Assembly: GCF_002838065.1 (NCBI RefSeq)
Contig: NZ_PIZU01000017.1
Coordinates: 21,827-85,826, forward strand
Reading direction: 5' to 3'
Length of the DNA stretch: 64,000 nucleotides
Origin: Mycobacterium hubeiense
GTDB lineage: Bacteria > Actinomycetota > Actinomycetes > Mycobacteriales > Mycobacteriaceae
Below are positions 38,184-47,631 of this stretch, piece by piece; position 1 is the stretch's first letter; the number at the start of each line of letters is the position of its first letter. Under the pieces are notes generated by a model, which had not been told where the DNA came from, ran no database searches, and saw only the letters and a program-made list of their open reading frames with translations. Position numbers and translations under genes: made by a program.

Positions 38184-38726
38184 GTGGTCGACCGGCGGGC
38201 AGGAGCGAAGCGACTCGGGGATGGACGCGGCTATCGCACCTTGCTGTTACTTCGGCACGCCAAGTCCGACTACCCGCCCGGGGTGGTCGACCACGATCGC
38301 CCGCTGGCCCCCCGCGGCATCCGCGAGGCCGGCCTGGCCGGGGATTGGCTGCGGGCGCACGCGCCGGCGATCGACGCGGTGCTGTGCTCGACGGCGCAAC
38401 GCACCCGCGAAACGTTGGCGCGCACCCGGATCGACGCGCCGGTGCGCTTCGTGGAGCGGCTCTATGACGCCACGCCGGGCGCGGTGATCGAGGAGATCAA
38501 CGGCGTCGACCCTGACGTGGAGACGCTGCTGGTGATCGGCCACGAGCCGGCGATGTCGCAGGTGGCGCTGGGCCTGGCCACCGCTGAGGGCAGCAATACC
38601 ACTGCGGCCGCAAGCATTTCGACAAAGTTTCCGACGTCCGCGATCGCGGTGCTGCGTACCGCCGAGCCGTGGGAGGCGCTGACGCTGAGCAGTGCGGCGC
38701 TGGTGACGTTCCACGTGCCGCGCTAG
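38184..38726 (+). CDS. SixA-like histidine phosphatase
   Basis: The 180-residue histidine-phosphatase superfamily protein has the catalytic motif LLLLRHAKSDYPPG (His in RHA), then VLCSTAQRTRETLA, and the second His in LLVIGHEPAMSQVAL. SixA-type enzymes dephosphorylate phospho-histidine proteins. The GTG at 38184 is supported by a TACCGT hexamer seven bases upstream. Part of the N-terminal extension (RRAGAKRLG) is encoded by the 26-bp dispersed repeat also found at 27275. Equivalent to Rv1276c. Confidence 0.88.
   Translation: MVDRRAGAKRLGDGRGYRTLLLLRHAKSDYPPGVVDHDRPLAPRGIREAGLAGDWLRAHAPAIDAVLCSTAQRTRETLARTRIDAPVRFVERLYDATPGAVIEEINGVDPDVETLLVIGHEPAMSQVALGLATAEGSNTTAAASISTKFPTSAIAVLRTAEPWEALTLSSAALVTFHVPR
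38192..38217. repeat. 26-bp dispersed repeat, copy 2
   Basis: Exact inverse copy of 27275-27300, here inside the first codons of the SixA gene. Core on this strand: GCGGGCAGGAGCGAAGCGAC. Confidence 0.7.
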
Positions 38727-38731
38727 ACAGT

Positions 38732-38780
38732 GATTTCGGCGCGCGCAGTCGCGCTGAGCGCGACCAACTGCGCCGAAATC
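38732..38780. repeat. Intergenic palindrome family A, copy 3 (inverted)
   Basis: A 49-bp palindrome six bases before the lprC stop and five after the SixA stop. Read on the minus strand it aligns best with 29008-29056, so it is inserted in the opposite orientation. Confidence 0.85.
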
Positions 38781-38786
38781 GCCGGG

Positions 38787-39341
38787 CTAGGAGGCGGTCG
38801 CGAGCGTCAGCTCCATCAGCTTGATCGCCATCCCGCACGCATCCATGCCCGGCGCCTGCGGGTTCACCCACCACCCGACGACGCCACCGGCGTCGCTGGC
38901 CACACCGCAGGAGCCGTTGGGGTCATTGGGCCGCATGACAATCGACTGGACACCGGCGACCGAGCGGTTCTCGATCTGGTACTCCAGCTTCTGCGCGACC
39001 TCGCGTTCGTTGTCCAGGCTGCCCTGCTCGAACCAGAACCGGGTGATGTCGATCAATCCGGCGGGATTGGCGGCCTGCCACCGGCATACCGCGCCGACGA
39101 AGGTGCTCTGGATGTCCAGCGGGTCGGCGCCGACCGTCTCGGCGAGGATGTCCTCGGTGAGCACCTCGCATTCCTTGAGCAGGTTCGGGTACTGCCGCTC
39201 GGAGTCGTCGTTGCGCGGCACGTCGCCCGACCCCGCCATCGCGGGGGCACCCTCCACCGTTCGGGTGCAGCCCAGCAGCATCGTCGCGGCAGCCAGCAGC
39301 GTGGCCAACCCGGCGAACAACCGGCGGTAGCGTCGGCTCAT
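38787..39341 (-). CDS. lprC: Lipoprotein LprC-like (DUF3558)
   Basis: The predicted lipoprotein of 184 residues has signal MSRRYRRLFAGLATLLAAAT and lipidated Cys25 in MLLGC. The mature part fits DUF3558, a family of actinobacterial lipoproteins, with cysteines in LKECEVL, AVCRW, GSCGV and DACGM for disulfides. The ATG overlaps the lprB stop as ATGA. Both match Rv1275/Rv1274 in order. Biochemical role unknown. Confidence 0.88.
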   Translation of the reverse strand: MSRRYRRLFAGLATLLAAATMLLGCTRTVEGAPAMAGSGDVPRNDDSERQYPNLLKECEVLTEDILAETVGADPLDIQSTFVGAVCRWQAANPAGLIDITRFWFEQGSLDNEREVAQKLEYQIENRSVAGVQSIVMRPNDPNGSCGVASDAGGVVGWWVNPQAPGMDACGMAIKLMELTLATAS

Positions 39342-39910
39342 TTGGCGTTCACAATCGACTGGCGGGTGAGTTCCTTGGCGACCTCACACGGGTCGGGGAA
39401 CGGTTTCTCCGCGTAGCTGACCGACCATTCGATGAAATCGTCCTCGAACTGGATGCCGATCTCGCACAGGTTGGTGCCCAGGGTCAGATCCTCACCGATC
39501 GCGATGAAGCCGTTGTGGCCCTCGATGTTGATGTCCTCCACGCTGGCGCGCGAAAGCTCTTCGGTCTTGCGCTCACGCCCGATCGGGCTGCCGCGAAACC
39601 AGGTGAACGAGAAATGCGGGCCGACGATGCTGCCGCCGACCAACCACTGGCACCCCACCGACGTGGTGGCGGTGTTCACCAGCCCGGTGACCCGGGTGAG
39701 CTCACCGATGGTCTGATCGCTGATCCCGCCGCATTGCGGGAAGAAGGGCCCGTGCTGGATGTTGTCCTGGGCCTGGGTGGTTTCCGTCGCCTCGGGTGAG
39801 GCCGGCTCCGAATCGGAGCACGCGGCCAGCGCCGCAATCATGGCCGCCGCTAACGCCGTCAACGCCTTGATGTTGCGGGTGCGGCCTGTGTCTGACGTGC
39901 GGGGGGTCAC
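39338..39910 (-). CDS. lprB: Lipoprotein LprB-like (DUF3558)
   Basis: The predicted lipoprotein of 190 residues starts at the GTG at 39910, supported by a TACAGT hexamer seven bases upstream. The lipobox IAALAAC puts lipidated Cys at 31. Mature features are FFPQCGGISDQTIGELTRVT and VGCQWLVGGSIVGPHFSFTW, typical of DUF3558. It is divergent from the ABC half-transporter genes, as in M. tuberculosis. The open frame upstream of the GTG belongs to the opposite strand and is not coding. Confidence 0.88.
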   Translation of the reverse strand: MTPRTSDTGRTRNIKALTALAAAMIAALAACSDSEPASPEATETTQAQDNIQHGPFFPQCGGISDQTIGELTRVTGLVNTATTSVGCQWLVGGSIVGPHFSFTWFRGSPIGRERKTEELSRASVEDINIEGHNGFIAIGEDLTLGTNLCEIGIQFEDDFIEWSVSYAEKPFPDPCEVAKELTRQSIVNAK

Positions 39911-39917
39911 GCCTTGC

Positions 39918-39923
39918 ACTGTA
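39918..39923 (-). promoter_or_regulatory. Candidate leaderless -10 of lprB
   Basis: TACAGT on the minus strand, seven bases before the GTG at 39910. Confidence 0.5.
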
Positions 39924-40006
39924 GCGGGGCGGGGTTGGGTCAACCACCGACATGCCGATTGACCAGGCTTTTCAAGCCACCGACGGGAATGTGCGACAGT
40001 TACGAA

Positions 40007-41743
40007 ATGCTCTGGGCGCTGCTGCGACAGTACGTGCGGCCGTACCGAGGGCTGCTCACCGTCGTAGCCGTGCTGCAGGTGATCAGCACACTGGCGTCGT
40101 TGTATCTGCCGACCGTCAACGCCGCGATCATCGACGACGGCGTGGCCAAGGGTGACACGCGCAGGATCGTCGAGCTCGGCGGTGTGATGCTCGGGGTCAC
40201 CGCCCTGCAGGTGTTGTGCGCCGTCGGCGCGGTGTACTTCGGGTCGCGGGCCGGTATGGGTTTCGGCCGCGACCTGCGCTCGGCGATCTTCCACCACGTC
40301 ATCGGCTTCTCCGCCGCGGAGACCGCGCGCTTCGGTGCGCCGTCGCTGCTGACCCGCACCACCAACGACGTCCAGCAGATCCAGCTGCTGGTGCAGCTGA
40401 CCTGCACCATGTTGATCACCGCGCCGATCATGTCGGTGGGCGGTGTCTTCATGGCCATCCACCAGGACGCCGGGCTGTCGTGGCTTCTGCTCGTCAGCGT
40501 GCCGGTGCTGGCGCTGGCGAACTACTGGATCGTGTCGCACATGCTGCCGATCTTCCGCACCATGCAGCGGCTGATCGACGGCATCAACCGCGTCATGCGC
40601 GAGCAGCTCTCCGGCATCCGGGTGGTCCGCGCCTTCGCCCGCGAGCCCTACGAGCGGGCGCGGTTCGCCCAGGCCAATCAGGCGTTGGCCGACACCGCGC
40701 TGGATGCCGGCCGATGGCAGGCGCTGATGCTGCCGGTGACCACACTGGTGATCAACGTCTCCAGCGTGGCGCTGATCTGGTTCGGCGGCTTGCGCATCGA
40801 CGCCGGGCAGATGCAGGTCGGATCGCTCATCGCGTTCCTGTCCTACTTCATGCAGATCCTGATGGCGGTGCTGCTGGCGACGTTTATGTTGGTGTCGTTC
40901 CCGCGGGCCTCGGCGTGCGCCGAGCGGATCAGCGAGGTGATGTCGACCGCGCCCGGGATCGTCAGCCCGGCTCATCCCGTGCTTCCGGGCACCATCAGCG
41001 GCGAGATCCGGCTGGAATCCGCGGAGTTCAGCTATTCCGGCGCGGAGAAACCTGTGCTGGAGGATGTTTCGTTCGTGGCGCAGCCCGGCACCACGACCGC
41101 CATTGTGGGGTCGACGGGTTCGGGCAAGTCGACGCTGGTGTCGCTGATCTGCCGGTTGTATGACGTCACCGCCGGTTCGGTGCTCATCGATGGCGTTGAC
41201 GTGCGCGATTACGACACCGAACAGCTCTGGACCGCAATCGGATTGGTGCCGCAACGCGGGTACCTGTTCTCCGGGACGGTGGCCGACAACCTGCGCTACG
41301 GGAAGGCCGATGCCACCGACGACGAGATGTGGGAAGCACTGCGGGTCGCGGCGGCCGACGATTTCGTCCGCCTGCACGCCGACGGTCTGCAGATGCGGGT
41401 GGCTCAGGGTGGGATCAACTTCTCCGGCGGGCAGCGGCAGCGGTTGGCGATCGCGCGCGCCGTCATCCGTCGGCCGGCCATCTATCTGTTCGACGACGCG
41501 TTCTCGGCGCTGGACGTGCACACCGACGCCCGGGTTCGTGAGTCCTTGGCTGAGGTGTCGGCCGGATCGACGGTTGTCATTGTGTCGCAGCGCATTTCGA
41601 CGGTCGCCGAGGCGGACCAGGTGATCGTCGTCGACGACGGTCGCGTGGTGGGCGTAGGCACACACACCACGCTGCTGGCGGACTGCCCCACGTACGCGGA
41701 GTTCGCGGATTCCCAGTCGATGGGCGCGGGGGCTCGACCGTGA
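40007..41743 (+). CDS. ABC half-transporter, subunit 1 (degenerate Walker B)
   Basis: The 578-residue exporter-type half-transporter has a six-helix membrane domain (about 15-300) and an ATPase domain. Walker A is GSTGSGKST (368-376) and the signature is SGGQRQR (473-479). Walker B reads [12 protein letters not shown], with Asp497 where the catalytic Glu is expected. This is the typical degenerate partner of a heterodimer, the other half being the next gene, coupled by GTGA. Equivalent to Rv1273c. The substrate is unknown; drugs or lipids are usual. Confidence 0.93.
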   Translation: MLWALLRQYVRPYRGLLTVVAVLQVISTLASLYLPTVNAAIIDDGVAKGDTRRIVELGGVMLGVTALQVLCAVGAVYFGSRAGMGFGRDLRSAIFHHVIGFSAAETARFGAPSLLTRTTNDVQQIQLLVQLTCTMLITAPIMSVGGVFMAIHQDAGLSWLLLVSVPVLALANYWIVSHMLPIFRTMQRLIDGINRVMREQLSGIRVVRAFAREPYERARFAQANQALADTALDAGRWQALMLPVTTLVINVSSVALIWFGGLRIDAGQMQVGSLIAFLSYFMQILMAVLLATFMLVSFPRASACAERISEVMSTAPGIVSPAHPVLPGTISGEIRLESAEFSYSGAEKPVLEDVSFVAQPGTTTAIVGSTGSGKSTLVSLICRLYDVTAGSVLIDGVDVRDYDTEQLWTAIGLVPQRGYLFSGTVADNLRYGKADATDDEMWEALRVAAADDFVRLHADGLQMRVAQGGINFSGGQRQRLAIARAVIRRPAIYLFDDAFSALDVHTDARVRESLAEVSAGSTVVIVSQRISTVAEADQVIVVDDGRVVGVGTHTTLLADCPTYAEFADSQSMGAGARP

Positions 41744-43647
41744 CCGGCCCGATGGGGCGTCCCATCCGCGGAGTCATGCAGGCGCCGACGGAGCGCTCGC
41801 GCGACTTCAAGGGCTCGGCCATCCGGCTGGTCAAACGCCTCACCCCGCAGCGCGGGCTCACCGCGTTGGTGATCCTGCTGGGGGTGGCCGGCATCGCGAT
41901 CGGTGTGATCGGGCCGCGAATTCTCGGGCACGCCACCGATTTGTTGTTCAACGGGGTGATCGGTAGGCAACTGCCCGCGGGTCTGTCCAAGGAGCAGGCC
42001 GTCGACGCCGCCCGCGCACGAGGCGACAACACCTTCGCCGATCTGCTGTCCGGCATGGACGTGGTGCCCGGTCGCGGCGTGGACTTCGCCGCCGTCGGCC
42101 GCACGCTGCTGTTGGCGTTGGGCTTGTATCTGATTGCGGCGCTGCTGGTTTGGATCCAGGCCCGAATCCTCAACGTCGTGGTTCAGCGCACCATGGTGGC
42201 GTTGCGGGCCGACGTCGAGGACAAGGTGCACCGGCTGCCACTGTCGTACTTCGACTCCCGGCAGCGCGGTGAACTGTTGAGCCGCGTCACCAACGACATC
42301 GACAACGTGCAGACCTCGCTGGCGATGACGATCAGTCAGCTGTTGACGTCGGTGCTGACGATTTTCGCGGTGCTGGTGGCGATGCTGACTATCTCACCGC
42401 TGCTGGCGCTGATCACCGTGACGACGCTGCCGTTGTCGCTGTGGGCGGTTCGCTGGATCACGCGACGGTCCCAGCGGCTGTTCGTCGCGCAGTGGGCCAA
42501 CACCGGCCGGCTCAACGCGCACATCGAGGAGACCTACAGCGGTTTCACCCTGGTGAAGACGTTTGGGCACCGGGAGCACGCGCTGGCCCAGTTCCGCGAT
42601 TTCAACGACGACGTCTACCACACCAGCTTTGGCGCACAGTTCTTTTCGGGGTTGGTGGCGCCGGCGACGACGTTCATCGGCAACCTCAGCTATGTCGCAG
42701 TGGCGGTGGTGGGCGGGGTGCAGGTGGCGACGGGCCAGATCACACTGGGCAGCATTCAGGCGTTCATCCAATACGTGCGCCAGTTCAACCAACCGCTGAC
42801 GCAGGTGGCCGGCATGTACAACACCATGCAGTCCGGGGTGGCCAGCGCGGAACGCGTTTTCGACCTGCTGGACGCCGACGAGGAGCCGCCGGACGCACCG
42901 CGGGCGTTGCCGTCGCCCGACGGGCAGCGGATCGGCCGCGTGGAGTTCGACCACGTGAACTTCAGCTACCGCCCCGGCATCCCGGTGATCGAGGACCTGT
43001 CGCTGGTCGCCGAACCGGGCAGCACCGTCGCGATCGTCGGGCCCACCGGGGCGGGCAAGACGACGCTGGTGAACCTGCTAATGCGGTTCTACGACGTGGA
43101 CTCGGGCCGCATCCTCGTTGACGGCGTGGATATCTCGACGGTCAGCCGGCACTCGCTGCGGTCGCGGATCGGCATGGTGCTGCAGGACACTTGGCTGTTC
43201 GGCGGCACCATCTACGACAACATCGCCTACGGCCGACCGGACGCCGGCGAGGACGAGGTTGTCGAGGCCGCCAAGGCCGCCTACGTGGATCGGTTCGTGC
43301 ACACGCTGCCCGACGGGTATCAGACCTGGGTCAGCGACGACGGCGGCACCATCAGCGCCGGCGAGAAACAGCTGATCACGATCGCCCGGGCATTCCTTGC
43401 CCGCCCGGAGCTGCTGATCCTCGACGAGGCGACGAGTTCCGTCGACACCCGCACGGAGCTGCTGATCGCCCACGCCACCGCCGAACTGCGCCGTGATCGG
43501 ACAAGTTTCATTATCGCGCATCGGCTTTCGACGATCCGCGATGCGGATCTGATCCTGGTGCTGGAGGACGGGCGGATCGTCGAACGCGGCACCCACGCGG
43601 AGCTGTTGGCCCGGCACGGCGAGTACTGGGCCATGGCGCGGGCCTAG
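41740..43647 (+). CDS. ABC half-transporter, subunit 2
   Basis: The 635-residue partner of the previous subunit has a membrane domain and an ATPase with Walker [10 protein letters not shown] and canonical Walker [13 protein letters not shown] with Glu. The signature, however, reads [11 protein letters not shown] instead of LSGGQ. With subunit 1, this predicts one active ATP site (its own Walker B with subunit 1's SGGQ) and one degenerate site, as in TM287/288-type exporters. The GTG start overlaps the upstream stop. Equivalent to Rv1272c. Confidence 0.93.
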   Translation: MTGPMGRPIRGVMQAPTERSRDFKGSAIRLVKRLTPQRGLTALVILLGVAGIAIGVIGPRILGHATDLLFNGVIGRQLPAGLSKEQAVDAARARGDNTFADLLSGMDVVPGRGVDFAAVGRTLLLALGLYLIAALLVWIQARILNVVVQRTMVALRADVEDKVHRLPLSYFDSRQRGELLSRVTNDIDNVQTSLAMTISQLLTSVLTIFAVLVAMLTISPLLALITVTTLPLSLWAVRWITRRSQRLFVAQWANTGRLNAHIEETYSGFTLVKTFGHREHALAQFRDFNDDVYHTSFGAQFFSGLVAPATTFIGNLSYVAVAVVGGVQVATGQITLGSIQAFIQYVRQFNQPLTQVAGMYNTMQSGVASAERVFDLLDADEEPPDAPRALPSPDGQRIGRVEFDHVNFSYRPGIPVIEDLSLVAEPGSTVAIVGPTGAGKTTLVNLLMRFYDVDSGRILVDGVDISTVSRHSLRSRIGMVLQDTWLFGGTIYDNIAYGRPDAGEDEVVEAAKAAYVDRFVHTLPDGYQTWVSDDGGTISAGEKQLITIARAFLARPELLILDEATSSVDTRTELLIAHATAELRRDRTSFIIAHRLSTIRDADLILVLEDGRIVERGTHAELLARHGEYWAMARA

Positions 43648-43744
43648 TTCCTGCCGAGAGCAGATGGGGCGCGAGCCGAAATCAAGCGGTGTGCTCAATC
43701 CGAATCGGGTGATGCCGTCGACGACAGTTCGGCACGATGGACGC

Positions 43745-45907
43745 ATGTCGACCACCGTGCATACCTTCTGTAGGTACTGCCTGGCCGCGTGCGGTGTCGA
43801 GGTGACGGTCGAGAACAACCGCGTCACCAAGATCGCCGCCGACAAGCAGAACCCACACAGCTGGCGGGATTTCTGCGCCAAGGGCCGCACCGCGCACCAG
43901 CTCGTCGAGCACCCGAGGCGAATCCTCAATCCCATGCGGCGCGTCGGCGACACCTACGTCGAGGCCAGCTGGGACGAGGCGATAGCCGACATCGCCGCCA
44001 GAATGAACGCGCTCATCGACGCGGACGGCCCCGACGCGGTCGGCGTCTACTACGGCAATCCCACCGGGTTCTCCTCGTCGAACGTCATCTTCATGAACGG
44101 CTGGCTGGACGCGATCGGCACCCACAGCCGCTACTTCGTCGGCTCGGTCGACCAGAACGCGATGCATGTGGTGGCAACGGCGATGTACGGGTCGATGCTG
44201 ATGTCGCCGGTCTCCGACATCGACAACTGCGACTACTTCCTGCTGATCGGCACCAATCCCGCTGTCAGCGCGTGGAATTGGCTGGAGACGGTGCCCGGCG
44301 GCTGGCGGCGGGCGCTGGATCGGCAGAAGCAGGGCGCGACGATTGTCGTCGTCGACCCGTTGCGCACCGAGTCCGCCGAGAAGGCCGACGTACATCTGGC
44401 CGTCCGCCCGGGACAGGACTGGGCGCTACTGCTGGCGATGGTGAAGGTGATCCTCGACTTGGGCCTCGAGCATCGCCAGGACTGCGCGGAGCTCGCGACC
44501 GGAGTTCCCGAGCTGCGGCGGCTGGTCGGCGAGGCGGACCTCGACGATCTGGCTGCGCGATGCGACCTTCCGCGCGAACGCATCGAGCGGGTGGCGCGCG
44601 ACTTCGCCGCGGCCCAGGCCGCGATGGTGGTCACCCGCACCGGCGTTTCGCTGCACGCCGGCGGAACCGTCGCGGAGTGGCTGGGCCATGTGCTCAACGT
44701 GATCACCGGGCGGATGGACCGACCGGGCGGACGTCGTTTCGAGCCCGGCTACGTCGACACGCTCCGGCTCGCGAGTTTCGCTGAGGCCAAACCGCACAAG
44801 AGCCGGCTGGCGGGTCGCGAGATGGTCGCCGGCGCACACGCGCTGTCCGAACTGCCCGACGAAATCACCACGCCGGGGCCCGGCCAGATCCGCGCTTTGA
44901 TGATCAATTGCGGCAATCCGGTCGTGTCGGGGCCGGACGGCGCCAAGCTCGACAACGCGCTGGCGCAACTCGACCTGCTGGTGGCGATCGACTTCGTGCA
45001 ACGGGAAAGTCACCGCCACGCGCACTGGCTGCTGCCCGCGGTGCACTGGCTGGAACGCGACGACCTGCTGGCGTTCACCAGCAGCATGCACGACGAACCG
45101 TATGTGCAGTACGGGGCGAAGGCCGTCGACCCGCCCTCAGGCGCCCGCGAGGAGTGGCGCATCTTCGTCGATCTGGCGCTCGCGATGGGTAAGCCGCTGT
45201 TCGGGGCCAGGGGTGTCAACGGATTCATCAAGGCGACTCGGCGCCTCGCCAGGATCAGCGGGCGGCCGGGTCTCGCGTTCGGCCCGCGCTGGCTCGATCG
45301 CCTGATGGTCGCGACGTCGCGAAAAATCAACGGGCGCAAGCTGAAATGGCGCGACGTCATGGCGCATCCGCACGGCATGGTGCTCGGCCCCCGCGAGTTC
45401 GGGCATTTCCGCGAGGCGCTGCGCACCGACGACAAGATGGTGCACGCGGCACCGCCGGAGTTCCTCGCGCGGGCACGGGAATTGCTCGCCGAACCGCACC
45501 CTGCGGCGCCGGACGGTTACCCGTTTCAGTTGGGCAACCGCCGCCATCGGCATTCCATGAATTCCTGGCTCAACGAGCTGCCGTCGCTGCATCCCGCGGG
45601 CAAACACAACGAGGTGCTCGTTCACCCCGAAGACGCTGCGGCCCTGGGCATCAGCGACGGTGACCGGGTGAAGGTGTACTCGACGGTCGGTGCGATCGAG
45701 CTGCCCGCGTCGATCAGTGATCGTCCGCGCCGCGGTGTTGTGGTGATCGACCATGGTTGGGGCTCAAGGATTTTCGATCCGCGCGGCGGTCAGCAGCCCG
45801 AATCCTACGGCGTGAACCGCAACCTGCTCGTCGACGGCGGATTGCTGGACCCGCTCTCGCAGACCTCGACGCTGAGTTCGGCCTACGTGGGGCTTGAGCG
45901 GGTCTAG
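43745..45907 (+). CDS. Molybdopterin oxidoreductase with 4Fe-4S site
   Basis: The 720-residue DMSO-reductase-family protein has an N-terminal 4Fe-4S motif Cys9-x2-Cys12-x3-Cys16-x27-Cys44 (TFCRYCLAACGVEV ... DFCAKG), molybdopterin domains (VVVDPLRTESAEKADVHLAV; NCGNPVVSGPDGAKLDNALA) and a C-terminal dinucleotide-binding domain (HNEVLVHPEDAAALGISDGD). I see no Cys or Sec at the usual metal-ligand position; that region reads FVGSVDQNAMH. There is no Tat signal, so it is cytoplasmic. No partner subunit lies nearby. The electron acceptor and substrate are unknown. Confidence 0.88.
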   Translation: MSTTVHTFCRYCLAACGVEVTVENNRVTKIAADKQNPHSWRDFCAKGRTAHQLVEHPRRILNPMRRVGDTYVEASWDEAIADIAARMNALIDADGPDAVGVYYGNPTGFSSSNVIFMNGWLDAIGTHSRYFVGSVDQNAMHVVATAMYGSMLMSPVSDIDNCDYFLLIGTNPAVSAWNWLETVPGGWRRALDRQKQGATIVVVDPLRTESAEKADVHLAVRPGQDWALLLAMVKVILDLGLEHRQDCAELATGVPELRRLVGEADLDDLAARCDLPRERIERVARDFAAAQAAMVVTRTGVSLHAGGTVAEWLGHVLNVITGRMDRPGGRRFEPGYVDTLRLASFAEAKPHKSRLAGREMVAGAHALSELPDEITTPGPGQIRALMINCGNPVVSGPDGAKLDNALAQLDLLVAIDFVQRESHRHAHWLLPAVHWLERDDLLAFTSSMHDEPYVQYGAKAVDPPSGAREEWRIFVDLALAMGKPLFGARGVNGFIKATRRLARISGRPGLAFGPRWLDRLMVATSRKINGRKLKWRDVMAHPHGMVLGPREFGHFREALRTDDKMVHAAPPEFLARARELLAEPHPAAPDGYPFQLGNRRHRHSMNSWLNELPSLHPAGKHNEVLVHPEDAAALGISDGDRVKVYSTVGAIELPASISDRPRRGVVVIDHGWGSRIFDPRGGQQPESYGVNRNLLVDGGLLDPLSQTSTLSSAYVGLERV

Positions 45908-46473
45908 ACCCCGGGGCCCTCGGCGCGGAGGTCGTCGACGTTCTTCATCGCCTCGCGCAGCTTGCCCAGCCACTCCTCGGCGTGTTCGCCGCCGAGCTTG
46001 ACGCACCACGCCAGTGCGTCGGACCGCGACCGCGCCACCCCGGCATCCACCAGGGTGTCGAGCACCTGACGCTCCGGCTGCTTGAGCCGCGTCATCACGG
46101 GAACGGCGATATGGGTGAACAGGATTCGCTCATAGCTGTCGGTACCGACTGCCCCGATTTCGACGCCCCAGGAGACCTTACGGCCGAACCTCTCCTCGGC
46201 CTCGTCGGCGATGCGCATGCGCTCGGGGCGGGTTTCCTCGCGGAACCGGGCCACCCGACCGGAGGCGCGGGCTTCGGTTTCGCCGCCTTCGGGTTCGGGG
46301 AGACGACCGATGACGGTGATCTCTTCGCGGTCGACGACAACTGTCGGATCGCCGACGAACCAGTCGTCGGGCAGACGCCCGGCGAACCAGTCCGATGCGT
46401 CGCTTGCATCGGGTTGATGGGCCTGTTGCCAGCCGCCAGGGCGGCCGGGCCGACCATGGAAATGATGTCGCAT
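45904..46473 (-). CDS. Conserved protein with likely ribbon-helix-helix end
   Basis: The 189-residue protein lacks a named family that I can give. The middle has VVVDREEITVIGRLPEPEGG and ARFREETRPERMRIADEAEE. The segment HIAVPVMTRLKQPERQVLDT then LVDAGVARSRSDALAWCVKL (120-160) has the strand-helix-helix pattern of ribbon-helix-helix DNA-binding proteins, including the SRS turn between helices. Three TGTAA repeats spaced 8 bp end two bases before its ATG, which fits autoregulation. Similar sequences are, as I recall, widespread in actinobacteria. Its stop shares CTAG with the molybdopterin gene stop. Confidence 0.75.
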   Translation of the reverse strand: MRHHFHGRPGRPGGWQQAHQPDASDASDWFAGRLPDDWFVGDPTVVVDREEITVIGRLPEPEGGETEARASGRVARFREETRPERMRIADEAEERFGRKVSWGVEIGAVGTDSYERILFTHIAVPVMTRLKQPERQVLDTLVDAGVARSRSDALAWCVKLGGEHAEEWLGKLREAMKNVDDLRAEGPGV

Positions 46474-46475
46474 GA

Positions 46476-46496
46476 TTACATAATTACACTGTTACA
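46476..46496. promoter_or_regulatory. Three TGTAA direct repeats, 8-bp spacing
   Basis: TTACA occurs at 46476, 46484 and 46492 (TGTAA on the minus strand), exactly 8 bp apart, ending two bases before the ATG of the minus-strand gene at 46473. This AT-rich run stands out in its GC-rich surroundings. It is a candidate operator. Confidence 0.6.
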
Positions 46497-46549
46497 ACGC
46501 CGGTGATACGGGTTTCACCTTCAGCGAACGGTTCGGTAAAAGCCGCTGG

Positions 46550-46750
46550 TCAGCGCTTCATCAGGACCGCGGCACCGCCGGCGAGCACCAAGGCGATCAA
46601 CAGCAGCGCGGCCCATCCCGCGCCGAACACCACCCACACCACACCGACTGCGATGAGGGCCGGCGAGACGGCGAACAGCACCATGCCCGGATGCTGCTTG
46701 ATGACCGCGAGGGCGCTATTGGCCCGAGTGCGGTCGATTTCCTTTGCCAT
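46550..46750 (-). CDS. Small two-helix membrane protein
   Basis: The predicted 66-residue protein has a charged start (MAKEIDRTRANSALAVIKQH) and two helices (VLFAVSPALIAVGVVWVVFG and AALLLIALVLAGGAAVLM) ending in Lys-Arg. No family is recognised. It is plausible as coding because of the clean hydrophobic pattern and the gap it fills; the ribosome site is weak. Confidence 0.55.
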   Translation of the reverse strand: MAKEIDRTRANSALAVIKQHPGMVLFAVSPALIAVGVVWVVFGAGWAALLLIALVLAGGAAVLMKR

Positions 46751-46775
46751 GCCCTAAGGATGCCAGCCGTTGGCC

Positions 46776-46781
46776 TACTTT
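46776..46781 (+). promoter_or_regulatory. Candidate leaderless -10 of the AIM24 gene
   Basis: TACTTT (TANNNT), seven bases before the ATG at 46789. Confidence 0.5.
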
Positions 46782-46788
46782 GGTGTCC

Positions 46789-47631
46789 ATGACGACAACT
46801 GGTCAACCGAGCTGGCAACCCGACCCCGAAGGCCGCTACGAGTATCGCTGGTGGGATGGCCAGCGCTGGACCGATCAGGTCTCGCATCGCGGCCAGGTGA
46901 GCCAGGCCCCGATGGGCGGGCCGCCTCAGGCTGTCCCGGTCGCCGCCGCCTCCGGTGACGGGTTCGCGGGCATCACAGGCGATCTGGTCGACGGGCGGTT
47001 CAGCGAAAAAGAAGCCCAGCCGATCGCCAATCAGAACACGAAGATGCTGCGCGTGCGCCTGGGCGAACCGTTCATGGCCCGACAGGGGTCGATGGTCGCC
47101 TATCAGGGCAACGTCGACTTCGCCTTCGAGGGCGGCGGCGCGTCGAAGTTCATCAAGAAGGCATTGACGGGTGAGGGTCTGCCGTTGATGCGATGCCAGG
47201 GCCAGGGCGATGTGTTTCTCGCCGACCGCGCCTTCGATGTGCATCTGCTCCAACTGAACAACGCGGGTTTGTCGATCAGCGGCAAGAACGTGCTGGCGTT
47301 TTCCTCAAGCCTCGACTGGAACATCGAGCGCGTACGGGGCGGCAGCATGGTGGCGGGCGGGCTGTTCAACACCACGTTGCGCGGCACCGGCTGGGTGGCG
47401 CTGACGACCGACGGTCCGCCCGTCGTACTCAATGCCGCGGAGGCGCCGACCTTCGCCGACACCAACGCCGTGGTGGCCTGGTCGGCGAACCTGCAGACCC
47501 AGCTCAAGACGAGCTTCAAGGCGGGCGCGCTGATCGGCCGGGGTTCCGGTGAGGCGCTGCAGGTTTCGTTCTACGGCAACGGGTTTGTCATCGTCCAGCC
47601 CTCCGAGGGTGTTCCGATCACGGTGCAGTGA
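46789..47631 (+). CDS. DUF2510 + AIM24-family protein
   Basis: The 280-residue protein has a short N-terminal DUF2510 motif (PSWQPDPEGRYEYRWWDGQR) common in actinobacterial membrane-associated proteins, followed by an AIM24/TerD-like beta domain (about 60-275) with RVRLGEPFMARQGSMVAYQG and NTTLRGTGWVALTTDGPPVV. No signal peptide or membrane helix is seen. AIM24 is a mitochondrial inner-membrane organiser in yeast; the bacterial role is unknown. The 3' end overlaps the convergent MFS gene by 14 bp. Confidence 0.85.
   Translation: MTTTGQPSWQPDPEGRYEYRWWDGQRWTDQVSHRGQVSQAPMGGPPQAVPVAAASGDGFAGITGDLVDGRFSEKEAQPIANQNTKMLRVRLGEPFMARQGSMVAYQGNVDFAFEGGGASKFIKKALTGEGLPLMRCQGQGDVFLADRAFDVHLLQLNNAGLSISGKNVLAFSSSLDWNIERVRGGSMVAGGLFNTTLRGTGWVALTTDGPPVVLNAAEAPTFADTNAVVAWSANLQTQLKTSFKAGALIGRGSGEALQVSFYGNGFVIVQPSEGVPITVQ

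Noticed and set aside
43671..43690. Possible fourth copy of palindrome family A
   Set aside because: Only one arm (GCGCGAGCCGAAATC) is present, with no partner arm or inner stem.
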